62,140 bases of DNA from Streptomyces sp. YIM 98790 (GTDB lineage Bacteria; Actinomycetota; Actinomycetes; Streptomycetales; Streptomycetaceae), in NCBI RefSeq assembly GCF_011421595.1, contig NZ_WTLH01000010.1, positions 1-62,140 of the forward strand, read 5' to 3'. The notes under the pieces were generated by a model. It saw nothing but the letters and a program-made list of their open reading frames with translations, made no database searches and was not told the DNA's origin. Below, piece after piece: positions 28,391-38,126 of the stretch; the stretch's first letter is position 1; every line of letters starts with the position of its first letter. A program made the position numbers and the translations under genes.

Positions 28391-30907
28391 TCAGAACGGG
28401 CCGACATCCGTGATCCGGATCACCGCCCGGCCCTCCGCGTCCGAGGCGGTCAGATCCACCTCACCGGAGATGCCCCAGTCGTGGTCCCCGCGCGGGTCGG
28501 CGAAAGTCTGCCGCACCCGCCACAGCCGGTCCTCGGGCACCTCCTCGATGTGCAGCAGCTTCGGGCCGCGGGCGTCCGGGCCGGTGCCCAGCTCGTCGTA
28601 CTCCGCCCAGTAGCCGTCCAGGGCCGCCGCCCAGGCGTCGGCGTCCCAGCCGGACTCCGCGTCCAGCTCGCCCAGCTCCCGGGTCCGGCCCAGCGCGGCC
28701 AGCTCCACCCGCCGGAACAGCGCGTTGCGCACCAGCACCCGGAAGGCCCGGGCATTGGCGGTGACCGGCTTGACCTGGTGGTCGGCCCGGTCCTGGGCCT
28801 CGTCCGCGTCCTCCTCCTCCGGATTGGCCAGCCGCTCCCACTCGTCCAGCAGGCTGGAGTCCACCTGCCGCACCATCTCGCCCAGCCAGGCCGCGATGTC
28901 CTGCAGATCCTCGGACTTCAGGTCCTCCGGCACGGTGTGCTCCAGCGCCTTGTAGGCGCTGGCCAGATAGCGCAGCACCATGCCCTCGGTGCGGGCCAGT
29001 TCGTAGTGCGAGACGAACTCCGAGAAGGTCATGGAGCGCTCGTACATGTCGCGCACCACGGACTTCGGCGAGAGGGGGTGGTCACCCACCCAGGGATGGC
29101 TCCTGCGGTAGACGCCGTAGGCGTGGAAGAGGAGATCGGCCAGCGGCTGCGGATAGGTGATGTCCATCAGCCGCTCCATCCGCTCCTCGTACTCGATGCC
29201 GTCCGCCTTCATCCGGGCGATGGCCTCGCCGCGGGCCTTGTTCTGCTGGGCGGCCAGGATCTGCCGGGGGTCGTCCAGGGTGGACTCGATCACCGTCAGC
29301 ATGTCCAGGGCGTAGGACGGTGAGGCCGGGTCCAGCAGCTCGAAGGCGGCCAGCGCGAACGTGGACAGCGGCTGGTGCAGCGCGAAGTCCTCCTGGAGGT
29401 CCACGGTCAGCCGCACCGTCCGGCCCTGCGCGTCCGGCTCCGGAAGCTGCTCGACGACCCCGCCGTCCAGCAGCGAGCGGTAGATGGCGATCGCCCGCCG
29501 GATGTGCCGCAGCTGCTGGCGGCGCGGCTCGTGGTTGTCCTCCAGCAGCCGGCGCATGGCCGCGAACGGGTTTCCCGGCCGGGCGATGACCGACAGCAGC
29601 ATGGCGTGGGTGACCCGGAACCGGGAGGTCAGCGGCTCGGGCTCGGCATCGATCAGCTTGTTGAAGGTGGCCTCGCCCCAGTTGACGAAGCCCTCCGGCG
29701 CCTTCTTGCGCACCACCTTGCGCCGCTTCTTCGGGTCGTCCCCGGCCTTGGCCAGCGCCTTCTCGTTCTCGATCACATGCTCCGGGGCCTGCGCCACCAC
29801 CAGCCCGGCGGTGTCGAAGCCGGCCCGCCCGGCCCGCCCTGCGATCTGGTGGAACTCGCGCGCCCGCAGCACCCGCACCCGGCTGCCGTCGTACTTGGTC
29901 AGCGCGGTGAACAGCACCGTGCGGATCGGCACGTTGACCCCCACGCCCAGCGTGTCGGTGCCGCAGATCACCTTCAGCAGGCCGTGCTGGGCCAGCTTCT
30001 CCACCAGCCGCCGGTACTTGGGCAGCATGCCCGCGTGGTGCACCCCGATGCCGTGCCGCACATAGCGCGAGAGATTGCGGCCGAAGCGGGTGGTGAAGCG
30101 GAAATCCCCGATCAGCTCGGCGATCGCCGCCTTCTCCGCCTTGGTGCACATGTTGATGCTCATCAGCGCCTGGGCCCGCTCCACCGCCTGGGCCTGGGTG
30201 AAGTGCACGATGTAGACGGGGGCCTGATCGGCGGCCAGCAGCTCGGTCAGCGTCTCGGTGAGCGGTGTGGAGCGGTACTCGTAACTCAGCGGCACCGGGC
30301 GGGTGGCCGACCGCACCACGGCGGTGGGCCGCCCGGTGCGGCGGGTGAGGTCCTGCTCGAACCGGGTGACATCGCCCAGCGTGGCGGACATCAGCAGGAA
30401 CTGCGCCTGCGGCAGCTCCAGCAGCGGAACCTGCCAGGCCCAGCCGCGGTCCGGCTCGGCATAGAAGTGGAACTCGTCCATCACCACCTGGCCGATGTCG
30501 GCCCGTGAGCCGTCGCGCAGCGCGATCGAGGCCAGCACCTCGGCGGTGCAGCAGATCACCGGGGCGTCGGCGTTGACCGAGGCGTCGCCGGTGAGCATGC
30601 CGACGTTCTCGGTGCCGAAGAGCTTGCACAGCTCGAAGAACTTCTCCGACACCAGCGCCTTGATCGGGGCGGTGTAGAAGGTGACCTGGTCGGCGGAGAG
30701 CGCGGCGAAATGGGCTCCGGCCGCCACCAGCGACTTTCCCGAGCCGGTGGGGGTGGACAGGATGACGTTCGCCCCCGAGACGACTTCGATCAGGGCCTCC
30801 TCCTGGGCCGGATAGAGGGCGATGCCGCGCTCCTCGGCCCATGAGGAGAAGGCGTCGAAGAGGGCGTCGGGGTCGCTGTCGGCGGGGAGGCGATCGATAA
30901 GGGTCAC
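28391..30907 (-). CDS. Ski2-like DEAD/DEAH helicase with DUF3516 C-terminus
   Basis: This ATP-dependent RNA/DNA helicase of about 838 residues has Walker A STPTGSGKS (about residues 50-58), motif Ia APIKALV and a DEFH motif in VVMDEFHFY. Motif III is LMSATLGD, motif V-like residues are GTDTLGVGVNVP, and motif VI is QIAGRAGRAG. A long C-terminal DUF3516 region follows, ending in HDWGISGEVDLTASD. It is widespread in actinobacteria and probably acts in RNA turnover or ribosome metabolism. I take the GTG at 30907; an adjacent GTG three bases upstream is equivalent. It is monocistronic and converges on cvnB. Confidence 0.93.
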   Translation of the reverse strand: MTLIDRLPADSDPDALFDAFSSWAEERGIALYPAQEEALIEVVSGANVILSTPTGSGKSLVAAGAHFAALSADQVTFYTAPIKALVSEKFFELCKLFGTENVGMLTGDASVNADAPVICCTAEVLASIALRDGSRADIGQVVMDEFHFYAEPDRGWAWQVPLLELPQAQFLLMSATLGDVTRFEQDLTRRTGRPTAVVRSATRPVPLSYEYRSTPLTETLTELLAADQAPVYIVHFTQAQAVERAQALMSINMCTKAEKAAIAELIGDFRFTTRFGRNLSRYVRHGIGVHHAGMLPKYRRLVEKLAQHGLLKVICGTDTLGVGVNVPIRTVLFTALTKYDGSRVRVLRAREFHQIAGRAGRAGFDTAGLVVAQAPEHVIENEKALAKAGDDPKKRRKVVRKKAPEGFVNWGEATFNKLIDAEPEPLTSRFRVTHAMLLSVIARPGNPFAAMRRLLEDNHEPRRQQLRHIRRAIAIYRSLLDGGVVEQLPEPDAQGRTVRLTVDLQEDFALHQPLSTFALAAFELLDPASPSYALDMLTVIESTLDDPRQILAAQQNKARGEAIARMKADGIEYEERMERLMDITYPQPLADLLFHAYGVYRRSHPWVGDHPLSPKSVVRDMYERSMTFSEFVSHYELARTEGMVLRYLASAYKALEHTVPEDLKSEDLQDIAAWLGEMVRQVDSSLLDEWERLANPEEEDADEAQDRADHQVKPVTANARAFRVLVRNALFRRVELAALGRTRELGELDAESGWDADAWAAALDGYWAEYDELGTGPDARGPKLLHIEEVPEDRLWRVRQTFADPRGDHDWGISGEVDLTASDAEGRAVIRITDVGPF

Positions 30908-31119
30908 CACCCCATCTTGCCCGCCGGACCGGTCGGAACGGGAACCGGGCGTTCTGCCGAAGATCACGGGACGCTACGCTGTCGCCGCACGGGCCGGTCA
31001 CCGCGGCCGGCCGCCGCCGGAACCCCCGGGAACCACCGGGGCCTTCATCGACGTGGCAGCGGACACGGGGCGGGCAGCGGCAACCGGGGGCACGAAGCAG
31101 CGACGAAGGGGCGTGGGCC

Positions 31120-31908
31120 ATGATGGGACCGGCGCACTCACTGTCCGGGGCGATGGCCTGGCTGGCCGTCGGACTGGCGACGGCGGCCGCCGAGCATCCG
31201 ATGCCCTGGCCGGTACTGGTGGCGGGCACGCTGATCTGTGCGGGTGCCGCGCTCGCGCCCGACCTGGACCAGAAGTCGGCCACCATATCCCGGGCCTTCG
31301 GCCCGCCCTCGCGCTGGCTGGCCGGCCTGATCGACAAACTGTCGGTGACGGTCTACAACGCCAGCCGGGGCAGGGGCGACCGCAGGCGCACCGGCGGTCA
31401 CCGCACCCTGACCCACACCTGGGTGTGGGCCGTGGCCATCGGAGCCGGCTTCTCCGCCGCCGCGGTGTACTGGGACCGCTGGGCGGTGCTGATCATCCTC
31501 TTCGTGCACATGGTGCTGGCCGTGGAGGGGCTGCTGTGGCGGGCCGCCCGGGTCTCCAGCGATGTGCTGGTGTGGCTGCTCGGCGCGGCCGCGGCCTGGA
31601 TCATGGCCGGCGTCCTGGACCAGCCGGGCAACGGCGCGGACTGGCTGTTCGCCGGCCAGCCCTACCTGTGGATCGGGGTGCCCATCGTGCTCGGCGCCGT
31701 CGTGCACACCATCGGGGACTCCCTCACCGTCTCCGGCTGCCCGATGTTCTGGCCGCTGCCCATCCGCGGGCGCCGCTGGTACCCGGTGGGCACCCCGCAG
31801 TTCATGCGGTTCAACGCCGGGGCCTGGGTGGAGAACACCGTGCTGATGCCGGCCTTCATGGTGGTCGGCGCCGGCTGCGCGGCGGGCGCCCTCTACCTGG
31901 CCGCCTGA
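31120..31908 (+). CDS. YdjM-family membrane-bound metal-dependent hydrolase
   Basis: This 262-residue inner-membrane protein (PF04307, LexA-binding/YdjM-like) has GPAHSLSGAMAWL at the start and GAALAPDLDQ (about residues 42-51). GGHRTLTHTWVWAV follows (about 91-104), and HTIGDSLTVSGCPMFWPLPI later. The conserved His and Asp residues resemble phospholipase-C-like metal sites, between about five membrane helices. The exact reaction is unproven. Starts at 31120 and 31123 are both ATG. The gap 30908-31119 holds the divergent promoters and no gene. A strong terminator follows. Confidence 0.88.
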   Translation: MMGPAHSLSGAMAWLAVGLATAAAEHPMPWPVLVAGTLICAGAALAPDLDQKSATISRAFGPPSRWLAGLIDKLSVTVYNASRGRGDRRRTGGHRTLTHTWVWAVAIGAGFSAAAVYWDRWAVLIILFVHMVLAVEGLLWRAARVSSDVLVWLLGAAAAWIMAGVLDQPGNGADWLFAGQPYLWIGVPIVLGAVVHTIGDSLTVSGCPMFWPLPIRGRRWYPVGTPQFMRFNAGAWVENTVLMPAFMVVGAGCAAGALYLAA

Positions 31909-31944
31909 GCAGCTGCTGCCCTTTCCGTGCCGGAGGACCGCGCT

Positions 31945-31986
31945 CGGTCACGCATCCGGCCCGGCACCGGGCCGGATGCGTGACCG
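31945..31986. terminator. Strong bidirectional terminator
   Basis: A perfect 18-bp stem (31945-31962 with 31969-31986) with a six-base loop (GGCACC), between convergent genes ending at 31908 and 32116. Confidence 0.9.
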
Positions 31987-32013
31987 GGGCGGCCGGCCGC
32001 GGGCGACCCGTTC

Positions 32014-32043
32014 GTGCCGTGCCGTGCCGTGCCGTGCCGTGCC
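32014..32043. repeat. Six tandem GTGCC pentamers
   Basis: The unit GTGCC is repeated six times without change in the intergenic region between the terminator and the ABC exporter genes; slippage-prone sequence with no visible function. Confidence 0.85.
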
Positions 32044-32115
32044 GGGCCGGGCCGCGGCGCAGGGCCACCGGGGCCGCCGCCGGCCGGCAGACCGGCGGCG
32101 GCAGCAGCGGGGGGA

Positions 32116-33906
32116 TCAGCCGTGCCAGGAGCGCCACAGGCCGGCGTAGGCGCCGTCCGCCGCGACCAGCTCGTCGTGGCTGCCGTACTCGGTGATCCGG
32201 CCGTCCTCCACCACCGCGATCAGATCGGCGTCGTGCGCGGTGTGCAGCCGGTGCGCGATGGCGATCACCGTGCGGCCCCGGAGCACCCGGGCCAGCGAGC
32301 GTTCCAGGTCCCGGGCGGCCCGCGGGTCGAGCAGCGAGGTCGCCTCGTCCAGCACCAGGGTGTGCGGATCGGCCAGCACCAGCCGGGCCAGGGCGATCTG
32401 CTGGGCCTGGGCCGGGGTGACGGCGAGCCCGCCGGAGCCGACCTCGCTGTCCAGGCCCTCCGGCAGCGCCGCGGCCCAGCCCTCGGCGCCGACCGAGCGC
32501 AGGGCCGCCCAGATCTCCTCGTCCGAGGCGTCCCCCCGGGCGAGCAGCAGATTGTCCCGCAGCGGCCCGACGAACACGTGGTGTTCCTGGTTGACCAGGG
32601 TGACGTGCTCGCGCACCCGCTCGGGCGGCATGCCGGCCAGCCGGGCGCCGCCCAGGGTTATCTCGCCGGCCCGCGGCCCGTAGATGCCGGCCAGCAGCCG
32701 GCCCAGGGTCGACTTGCCGGCGCCGGACGGCCCCACCAGGGCCAGCCGGGTGCCGGGCCGGATCAGCAGCGAGACCTCGTGCAGCACATCGATCCCGTCC
32801 AGGTAGCCGAACCGGACCCGGTCGGCGGCCAGTTCCCGGCCCGCGGGCCGCTCGGTGCCGTCGCCCGTGCCGGTCTCCACCTCGCGCACGCCCACCAGAC
32901 GGGCCAGCGAGACCTGCGCCGACTGGAGCTCGTCGAACCAGCGCAGCAGCATGCCGACCGGCTCGATCAGCATCTGCGCCAGCAGCGCCCCGGTGGTCAG
33001 CTCACCGGCCGTCAGCCAGCCCTGCAGCACCGCGAAGCCGCCGAACAGCAGCACCCCGCTGATCACCAGCGCGTGGTAGACGTTGACGGCCGGGATCAGC
33101 ACCGAGCGCAGCCACAGGGTGTACCGCTCCCAGGCGGTCCACTCCTTGACCCGGCGGTCGGACAGCTCGATCCGCCGCCGCTCCAGCCGGTGCGCCTCGA
33201 TGGTGCGGCCGGCGTCCACGGTTTCGGCCAGGGCCGCGGCCACCGCCGCGTAGCCGGCGGACTCCGAGTGGTAGGCGGCGGGCGCGCGGCAGTAGTACCA
33301 GCGGCAGACCGCCAGCAGCAGCGGCAGCGCCAGCAGGATGCCCAGCCCCAGCGGGGGTGCGGTGACCAGGATGCCGGCCAGCAGCAGCCCGGCCCAGACC
33401 ACGGCGATGGCGAGCTGCGGCACCGCCTCCCGCATGGCCTGGGACAGCCGGTCGATGTCGGTGTTGATACGGGCCAGCAGGTCGCCCGTGCCGGCCCGCT
33501 CCAGCACGCCCGGCGGCAGGGCGACCGAGCGGACCAGGAAGTCCTCCCGCAGGTCGGCCAGCATCCGTTCGCCCAGCACCGCGCCGCGCAGCCGGACCAT
33601 GCGGACGAAGAACGCCTGGAGTGCCAGGGCCAGGCCGAACAGGGCGAGCGTCCGGCCCAGGTCCAGGTCGCGGACCCCGGCCGCCAGGTCGTCCACCACC
33701 CCGCCCAGCAGGAAGGGGCCGGCCATGGAGGCCAGCACGGCCAGCGCGTTGACCCCGATCAGCACCAGGAAGGCTCGGCGGTGACGGCGCAGCAGCTCCC
33801 CGGTGTAGGCGCGCACGGTGGCCGGGCGGCCGACGGGCAGGGTGGTGATGTGTTCATGGGTGGCCGGATCGAATGCGGGCGGGGCCACTCCCACAGTGGG
33901 TTTCAC
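32116..33906 (-). CDS. ABC exporter half-transporter with degenerate signature motif
   Basis: This 596-residue type IV ABC exporter half has six membrane helices (about residues 40-320) and a nucleotide-binding domain (about 350-590). Walker A is intact (VGPSGAGKST), Walker B is LVLDEATS and the H-loop is IAIAHRLHT. The signature LSGGQ is replaced by VTPAQAQQ. It can bind and hydrolyse ATP only by using the partner's signature. The GTG at 33906 follows GGAG and overlaps the upstream gene's stop (GTGA), so the two are translated together as a heterodimer. The substrate is unknown; drug or peptide export is typical. Confidence 0.92.
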   Translation of the reverse strand: MKPTVGVAPPAFDPATHEHITTLPVGRPATVRAYTGELLRRHRRAFLVLIGVNALAVLASMAGPFLLGGVVDDLAAGVRDLDLGRTLALFGLALALQAFFVRMVRLRGAVLGERMLADLREDFLVRSVALPPGVLERAGTGDLLARINTDIDRLSQAMREAVPQLAIAVVWAGLLLAGILVTAPPLGLGILLALPLLLAVCRWYYCRAPAAYHSESAGYAAVAAALAETVDAGRTIEAHRLERRRIELSDRRVKEWTAWERYTLWLRSVLIPAVNVYHALVISGVLLFGGFAVLQGWLTAGELTTGALLAQMLIEPVGMLLRWFDELQSAQVSLARLVGVREVETGTGDGTERPAGRELAADRVRFGYLDGIDVLHEVSLLIRPGTRLALVGPSGAGKSTLGRLLAGIYGPRAGEITLGGARLAGMPPERVREHVTLVNQEHHVFVGPLRDNLLLARGDASDEEIWAALRSVGAEGWAAALPEGLDSEVGSGGLAVTPAQAQQIALARLVLADPHTLVLDEATSLLDPRAARDLERSLARVLRGRTVIAIAHRLHTAHDADLIAVVEDGRITEYGSHDELVAADGAYAGLWRSWHG

Positions 33907-35741
33907 GCGGTCTCCTCGGCGTACTCGGCCGGTGTGCGGCGGGCCCGGCCGGGGCCGCCGGGACGGTCGTGCGGGTCCGGCGGGCCGTCCGGCTCCGGCT
34001 CCCGGGTGACCACCGCGCGGTAGGCGGGGTCGGTGCGCAGCAGGTCGCGGTGGCCGCCGGTGGCCGCCACCCGCCCCTCGGGGACGAACACCACCCGGTC
34101 GGCCCGGTCCAGCAGCAGCGGACTGGAGGTGAACACCACGGTGGTGCGGCCGGAGCGCAGCGCCCGCAGCCCCTCGGCGATCCGGGCCTCGGTGTGCGAG
34201 TCCACGGCCGAGGTGGGCTCGTCCAGCACCAGCACCTCCGGGTCGGTGAGCAGCGAGCGGGCCAGTGCCAGGCGCTGCCGCTGGCCGCCGGAGAGGGAGC
34301 GCCCGCGCTCGGTGATCCGGGACCGCATCGGGTCGCCGTCCCCTTCCGGGCCGCTCAGGGCGAGCGCGGCGAGGACGTCGTCGCACTGCGCGGCGGCCAG
34401 CGCCTCGGCCGGCCCGACCGCGCCGGAGGACGGCACGTCGAGCAGCTCGGCCAGGGTGCCGGAGAGCAGCACCGGGTCCTTGTCCTGCACCAGTACGGCG
34501 GCGCGGGCGGTGGCCAGCGGCAGGTCGTCCAGCGGGACTCCGCCGAGCCGGGCCGGGGGCTGCCCGTCCGGCTCCGCGGGGTGCCCGCCGAGCCGGGCGG
34601 CCAGCCGCTCCGCGGCGTCCGGGTTGCCGCACACCACGCAGGTCAGCGTGGCCTGCGGGGCGGTGAGCCCGCTGACCGGGTCGTGCAGATCACCGGTGGG
34701 CGCGGCGCCGGTCTCCGGCCGGCGGCCGGGGGCGTCTGCCGGGGCCGGGCGCTCCAGGCCCAGAACCCGCACGGCGCGGCGGGCCGAGGGCCGGGAGAAC
34801 ACGAAGGCGCTGGCCGCCTCCTGGAACAGCCGGAGCGGGAAGAGCAGGAAGGTCGCCGCGCCGTACACGGCGACCAGCTCGCCGGGGGTGATCCGGCCGT
34901 CCAGGGCCATCCGGGCGCCCTGCCAGACCACCGCGGTCAGCAGCACGCCCGGCATGACGACCTGCACGGCGTCGATGAGCGCCCACATCCGGGCACTGTG
35001 CACGGACGCGGTCCGCATCTCCTGGGAGGCGCGGCGGTAGCGGTCCAGGAAGAGTTCCTCGCCGCCGATGCCGCGCAGCACGCGCAGCCCGGCCACGGTG
35101 TCGGAGGCGAGCTCGGTGGCCCGGCCGCCCTTGGCGCGCACCGCGTCGGCGCGGCGCTCGGCGGCGGGCAGCAGCGGGAAGACGGTGAGCACCACGGCGG
35201 CCACCCCGGCCAGCACCAGCAGGCCGAGCTGCGGCTGATAGACGATCAGCCCGGTGCACACGGCGGTGGAGACGACCACGGCGGCGGCGAACCGGGAGAA
35301 GGACTCCACGAACCAGCCGATCTTCTCGACGTCGCCGGTGGAGACCTTGACCACCTCGCCCGCCGCCACCCGGCGGGTGAGCACCGAGCCGAGGTGGGCG
35401 GTGCGGCGGGCCAGCAGCTGCTGGACCCGGGCGGCGGCGGTGATCCAGTTGGTGACCGCGGTGCGGTGCAGCATGGTGTCGGCGGCGGTCATGACCACGG
35501 TCATGACCAGCAGCAGGGCTCCGGTGGCGGCCAGTCTGCGGCCGGAGCCGTCCACCACCGCCTGCACCGCCAGACCCATGGCCACCGGGATCATCGCCAC
35601 GGTGGCCATGTGCAGGGTGCCCCAGCCGAGGGCCTTGGCCTGGCCGCCGAGCTGGCGGCGGAAGAGCCAGACGAGAAACCGCATCCCGGACCGTACGTCG
35701 GGGTCTCCGGGGTCCGGATGCGGGAGATCACGAATCTGCAT
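33903..35741 (-). CDS. ABC exporter half-transporter with degenerate Walker A
   Basis: This 612-residue partner of the next gene has six membrane helices (about residues 35-330) and a nucleotide-binding domain. Its signature LSGGQRQRLALAR and Walker B LVLDEPTSAVD are intact. The Walker A position reads CGNPDAAERL, lacking the GxGKS core, and the H-loop histidine is replaced (VVFTSSPLLL). It therefore contributes the signature to the one working ATP site and probably cannot hydrolyse ATP alone. The ATG is at 35741; an internal ATG at residue 20 is possible. The gap 35742-35926 has a weak GC hairpin (35885-35916) and no gene. Confidence 0.92.
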   Translation of the reverse strand: MQIRDLPHPDPGDPDVRSGMRFLVWLFRRQLGGQAKALGWGTLHMATVAMIPVAMGLAVQAVVDGSGRRLAATGALLLVMTVVMTAADTMLHRTAVTNWITAAARVQQLLARRTAHLGSVLTRRVAAGEVVKVSTGDVEKIGWFVESFSRFAAAVVVSTAVCTGLIVYQPQLGLLVLAGVAAVVLTVFPLLPAAERRADAVRAKGGRATELASDTVAGLRVLRGIGGEELFLDRYRRASQEMRTASVHSARMWALIDAVQVVMPGVLLTAVVWQGARMALDGRITPGELVAVYGAATFLLFPLRLFQEAASAFVFSRPSARRAVRVLGLERPAPADAPGRRPETGAAPTGDLHDPVSGLTAPQATLTCVVCGNPDAAERLAARLGGHPAEPDGQPPARLGGVPLDDLPLATARAAVLVQDKDPVLLSGTLAELLDVPSSGAVGPAEALAAAQCDDVLAALALSGPEGDGDPMRSRITERGRSLSGGQRQRLALARSLLTDPEVLVLDEPTSAVDSHTEARIAEGLRALRSGRTTVVFTSSPLLLDRADRVVFVPEGRVAATGGHRDLLRTDPAYRAVVTREPEPDGPPDPHDRPGGPGRARRTPAEYAEETA

Positions 35742-35926
35742 GACGTCCCAAGTCGGTGTGGGAGCGAGTGGGCAACCTGTCCAGCGTCCGCCTGCGGGCC
35801 CCGCTTCTCAACAGGTTTTCCCGGCCGCCTCACCAGAACTCAACGCGATTCCACAGAGTGGCGCAGGCCGCTGTGGTGGCCGGGGCCCCGTGCCCGGCGC
35901 GGCCGGCCGACGGGGCGGCCCACGGG

Positions 35927-37930
35927 TCAGGCCACCGCGGCGCCGGCCCGGCGGTCGCGGAGAATGTCCAGGACCAGGACGGCGAGGTTGGCGGCGAGGC
36001 CGGCGCCGGCCAGGGTGGTGAGCAGGGCGCCCAGGCCCTGTCCGGCGGCGAAGCCGAGCCAGGCCCCGGAGAAGGAGCCGCAGCACGCGGCCGGCAGGAC
36101 CGGGTACCGGCCGCGGTCCGGGCGTCCGCGGCGCGCCGCGGCCCAGTGGACGGTCACCCCGACCGCGGCGCCCACGGACACCACGGCCAGGGTGCGGCTG
36201 CCGAGGAACACCTCCGGCCGGAGCACGGACACCACCAGCACGGCCAGGCACCAGCCGCCCAGGCCGGTGAGGACCGGGGCCAGGGTGCGCAGCCAGACGC
36301 CGGCCCGCGGCCCGAAGCCGCCCCGGCGCCGTACCCTCAGGGCCATCCAGCCGTGCAGCGCCGCAGCGGCCAGGGCCAGGCCGGCCAGCGTGCCCAGCAG
36401 CGCCCTGGCGAGGGTGGGCAGGGCGGTGGCGTCGGCGGTGAAGCGGACCCGGTGGGCGCCGAACAGGGAGTCGTCGATCCCGCCGTGGCCGAAGAAGGCG
36501 GTCAGCAGGCGCTCGGCCGCCTCCGGCCGGTGGTGCCAGAAATCGGTGGAGTGCCCGAGCCCGTCCAGGAGCACCTGGCGGCCGTTGGGCAGCGCGGGCA
36601 GCAGTTCGTCGGCGGCGAGCCGGGCCGGGGTGGAGAAGTCCAGCGTGCCGCCGATCAGCAGGGTCTCCGTCTCGGAGGTCCGCACCTGCTGGTACTCCGC
36701 GTAGTCGGGGCTGGCCGGCCATGCCTCGGCCAGCCGCCCGCCGCCCCAGAGGAAGTCGGTGGCGGCGTTGCCCAGGATCGAGCCGGGATCGCCGCCGCCC
36801 GCGTAGTAGGCCTCCGCCGCCTCCGCGTCGATGGCGCCCGACGCGGCGAACTCGCCCCAGACGAAGGACTCCGGGAAGACCAGGTCCGCCAGCAGGGAGA
36901 CGGCCCAGAGCCCGGCGGCGTCCCCGTCCGCGGCAGCGAGCCAGGCGTCCAGGGTGGCCGGCGCGTTCAGCGGGGCGGCCGCCTCGCTGGTGTGGAACAG
37001 GCCCCACAGGGCGGCGGCCAGGACGTTGCCCTCCTTGATGGCCAGGGGGCCCCACCGCCCGGGCACGTCCTGTGCGGTGGCGCGCAGGGTGGCGGCGAGG
37101 TCGTCGGTGCGTGCGGCGCACGTCCGGTCCGCGCGGCACAGCTCCGCGTACTCGGCGAGCTGTTCGTCGGTGATCTCCGGGTCCCACACGAAGCGGCCGG
37201 GCGGGTTCACGCCGATCATCGCCGAGCGGTGGACGGACCCCGGATACCGCCAGGCGTAGATCATCGCGGTACGGGTCCCGGCGCTCTCGCTGACCAGATT
37301 GATCCGGCCGTAGCCCAGTGCCCGGCGTGCGGCCTCCAGATCGTCGGCACGCTGCGGCAGCGAGTAGCCGTCGAGATCGACGCCCTCCGCGGTGAGCCGC
37401 CCGGCGCAGTCGGCGAACGCCTCGCCGTATCCGCGCAGCGACTCCTCGGCCACCAGGTCGGACCTGCCCTGCATCGCCGACACCACCTCGGGACAGTCCA
37501 GGACGGTGGACCCGTCGACGCCGCGGTAGCCGACCAGCACCACGTCGTGACGGCCGGTCAGGCGGCTGGCGGCGGGAAAGGCCATGTTGGTCAGGCCGGG
37601 GCCGCCCTCCAGCCGGAAGACCGGCTCGGCCGGTTCGCCCTCGCCGGTGGCGTGGACGCGGACCACCGGGAGCGCGATCAGGCTGGAGTCCGCGTCCCGC
37701 CGGTTCTCGGGGACCACCAGCGTGCCGCAGTCGGCCGGGAGTTCTCCGTCCTCGGTGCCGTAGGCGCACGGTTCGAGCGTGAGGTCTCCGGCCCGCGCGC
37801 CCGCGGGGACGGCCGGGCGCGACTCGTCCTGCTGCGCCAGGACGGCCAGGCCGGACGCGGCGAGGGCGATCAGCGCCAGGGCGACGACGCGGGCGGGGGT
37901 GAAGCCCCGGAACCGGGCTCTGGGAAGCAT
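35927..37930 (-). CDS. Membrane-anchored alpha/beta hydrolase of the prolyl/tripeptidyl aminopeptidase type
   Basis: This 667-residue protein starts with a signal or anchor helix (about residues 13-32). It then has a TAP-like alpha/beta hydrolase (about 50-480): RLEGGPGLTNM, VLVGYRGVDGS, nucleophile elbow VSESAGTRTA (about 190), TLLIGGTLDFSTPA and LDGLGHSTDFW with the catalytic His. The last 180 residues carry four or five membrane helices, which ordinary secreted members of this family lack. It probably cleaves peptides or esters on the outer face. The ATG at 37930 follows GAGGG. Its 3' side faces the ABC genes; it is divergent from the DUF1772 remnant. Confidence 0.83.
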   Translation of the reverse strand: MLPRARFRGFTPARVVALALIALAASGLAVLAQQDESRPAVPAGARAGDLTLEPCAYGTEDGELPADCGTLVVPENRRDADSSLIALPVVRVHATGEGEPAEPVFRLEGGPGLTNMAFPAASRLTGRHDVVLVGYRGVDGSTVLDCPEVVSAMQGRSDLVAEESLRGYGEAFADCAGRLTAEGVDLDGYSLPQRADDLEAARRALGYGRINLVSESAGTRTAMIYAWRYPGSVHRSAMIGVNPPGRFVWDPEITDEQLAEYAELCRADRTCAARTDDLAATLRATAQDVPGRWGPLAIKEGNVLAAALWGLFHTSEAAAPLNAPATLDAWLAAADGDAAGLWAVSLLADLVFPESFVWGEFAASGAIDAEAAEAYYAGGGDPGSILGNAATDFLWGGGRLAEAWPASPDYAEYQQVRTSETETLLIGGTLDFSTPARLAADELLPALPNGRQVLLDGLGHSTDFWHHRPEAAERLLTAFFGHGGIDDSLFGAHRVRFTADATALPTLARALLGTLAGLALAAAALHGWMALRVRRRGGFGPRAGVWLRTLAPVLTGLGGWCLAVLVVSVLRPEVFLGSRTLAVVSVGAAVGVTVHWAAARRGRPDRGRYPVLPAACCGSFSGAWLGFAAGQGLGALLTTLAGAGLAANLAVLVLDILRDRRAGAAVA

Positions 37931-38126
37931 GGTGAACCCTCGGTGGTGGGTAGCGGAGCCGGGCCGCCGGGCGGCGGCCGGCGGTACCGAGTCTGGTTCC
38001 TGCAGGGCCGCGGCTCACTGGTGCCGCCCGGTCGATCCCGGGTGGGGAAAACCCCCGGGCGCACCGCGGTCGGCCACCGGTCCCCGGTGCCCCGCACGGG
38101 CCGCGGTGTGCCGGGCTCAGCGGGCC

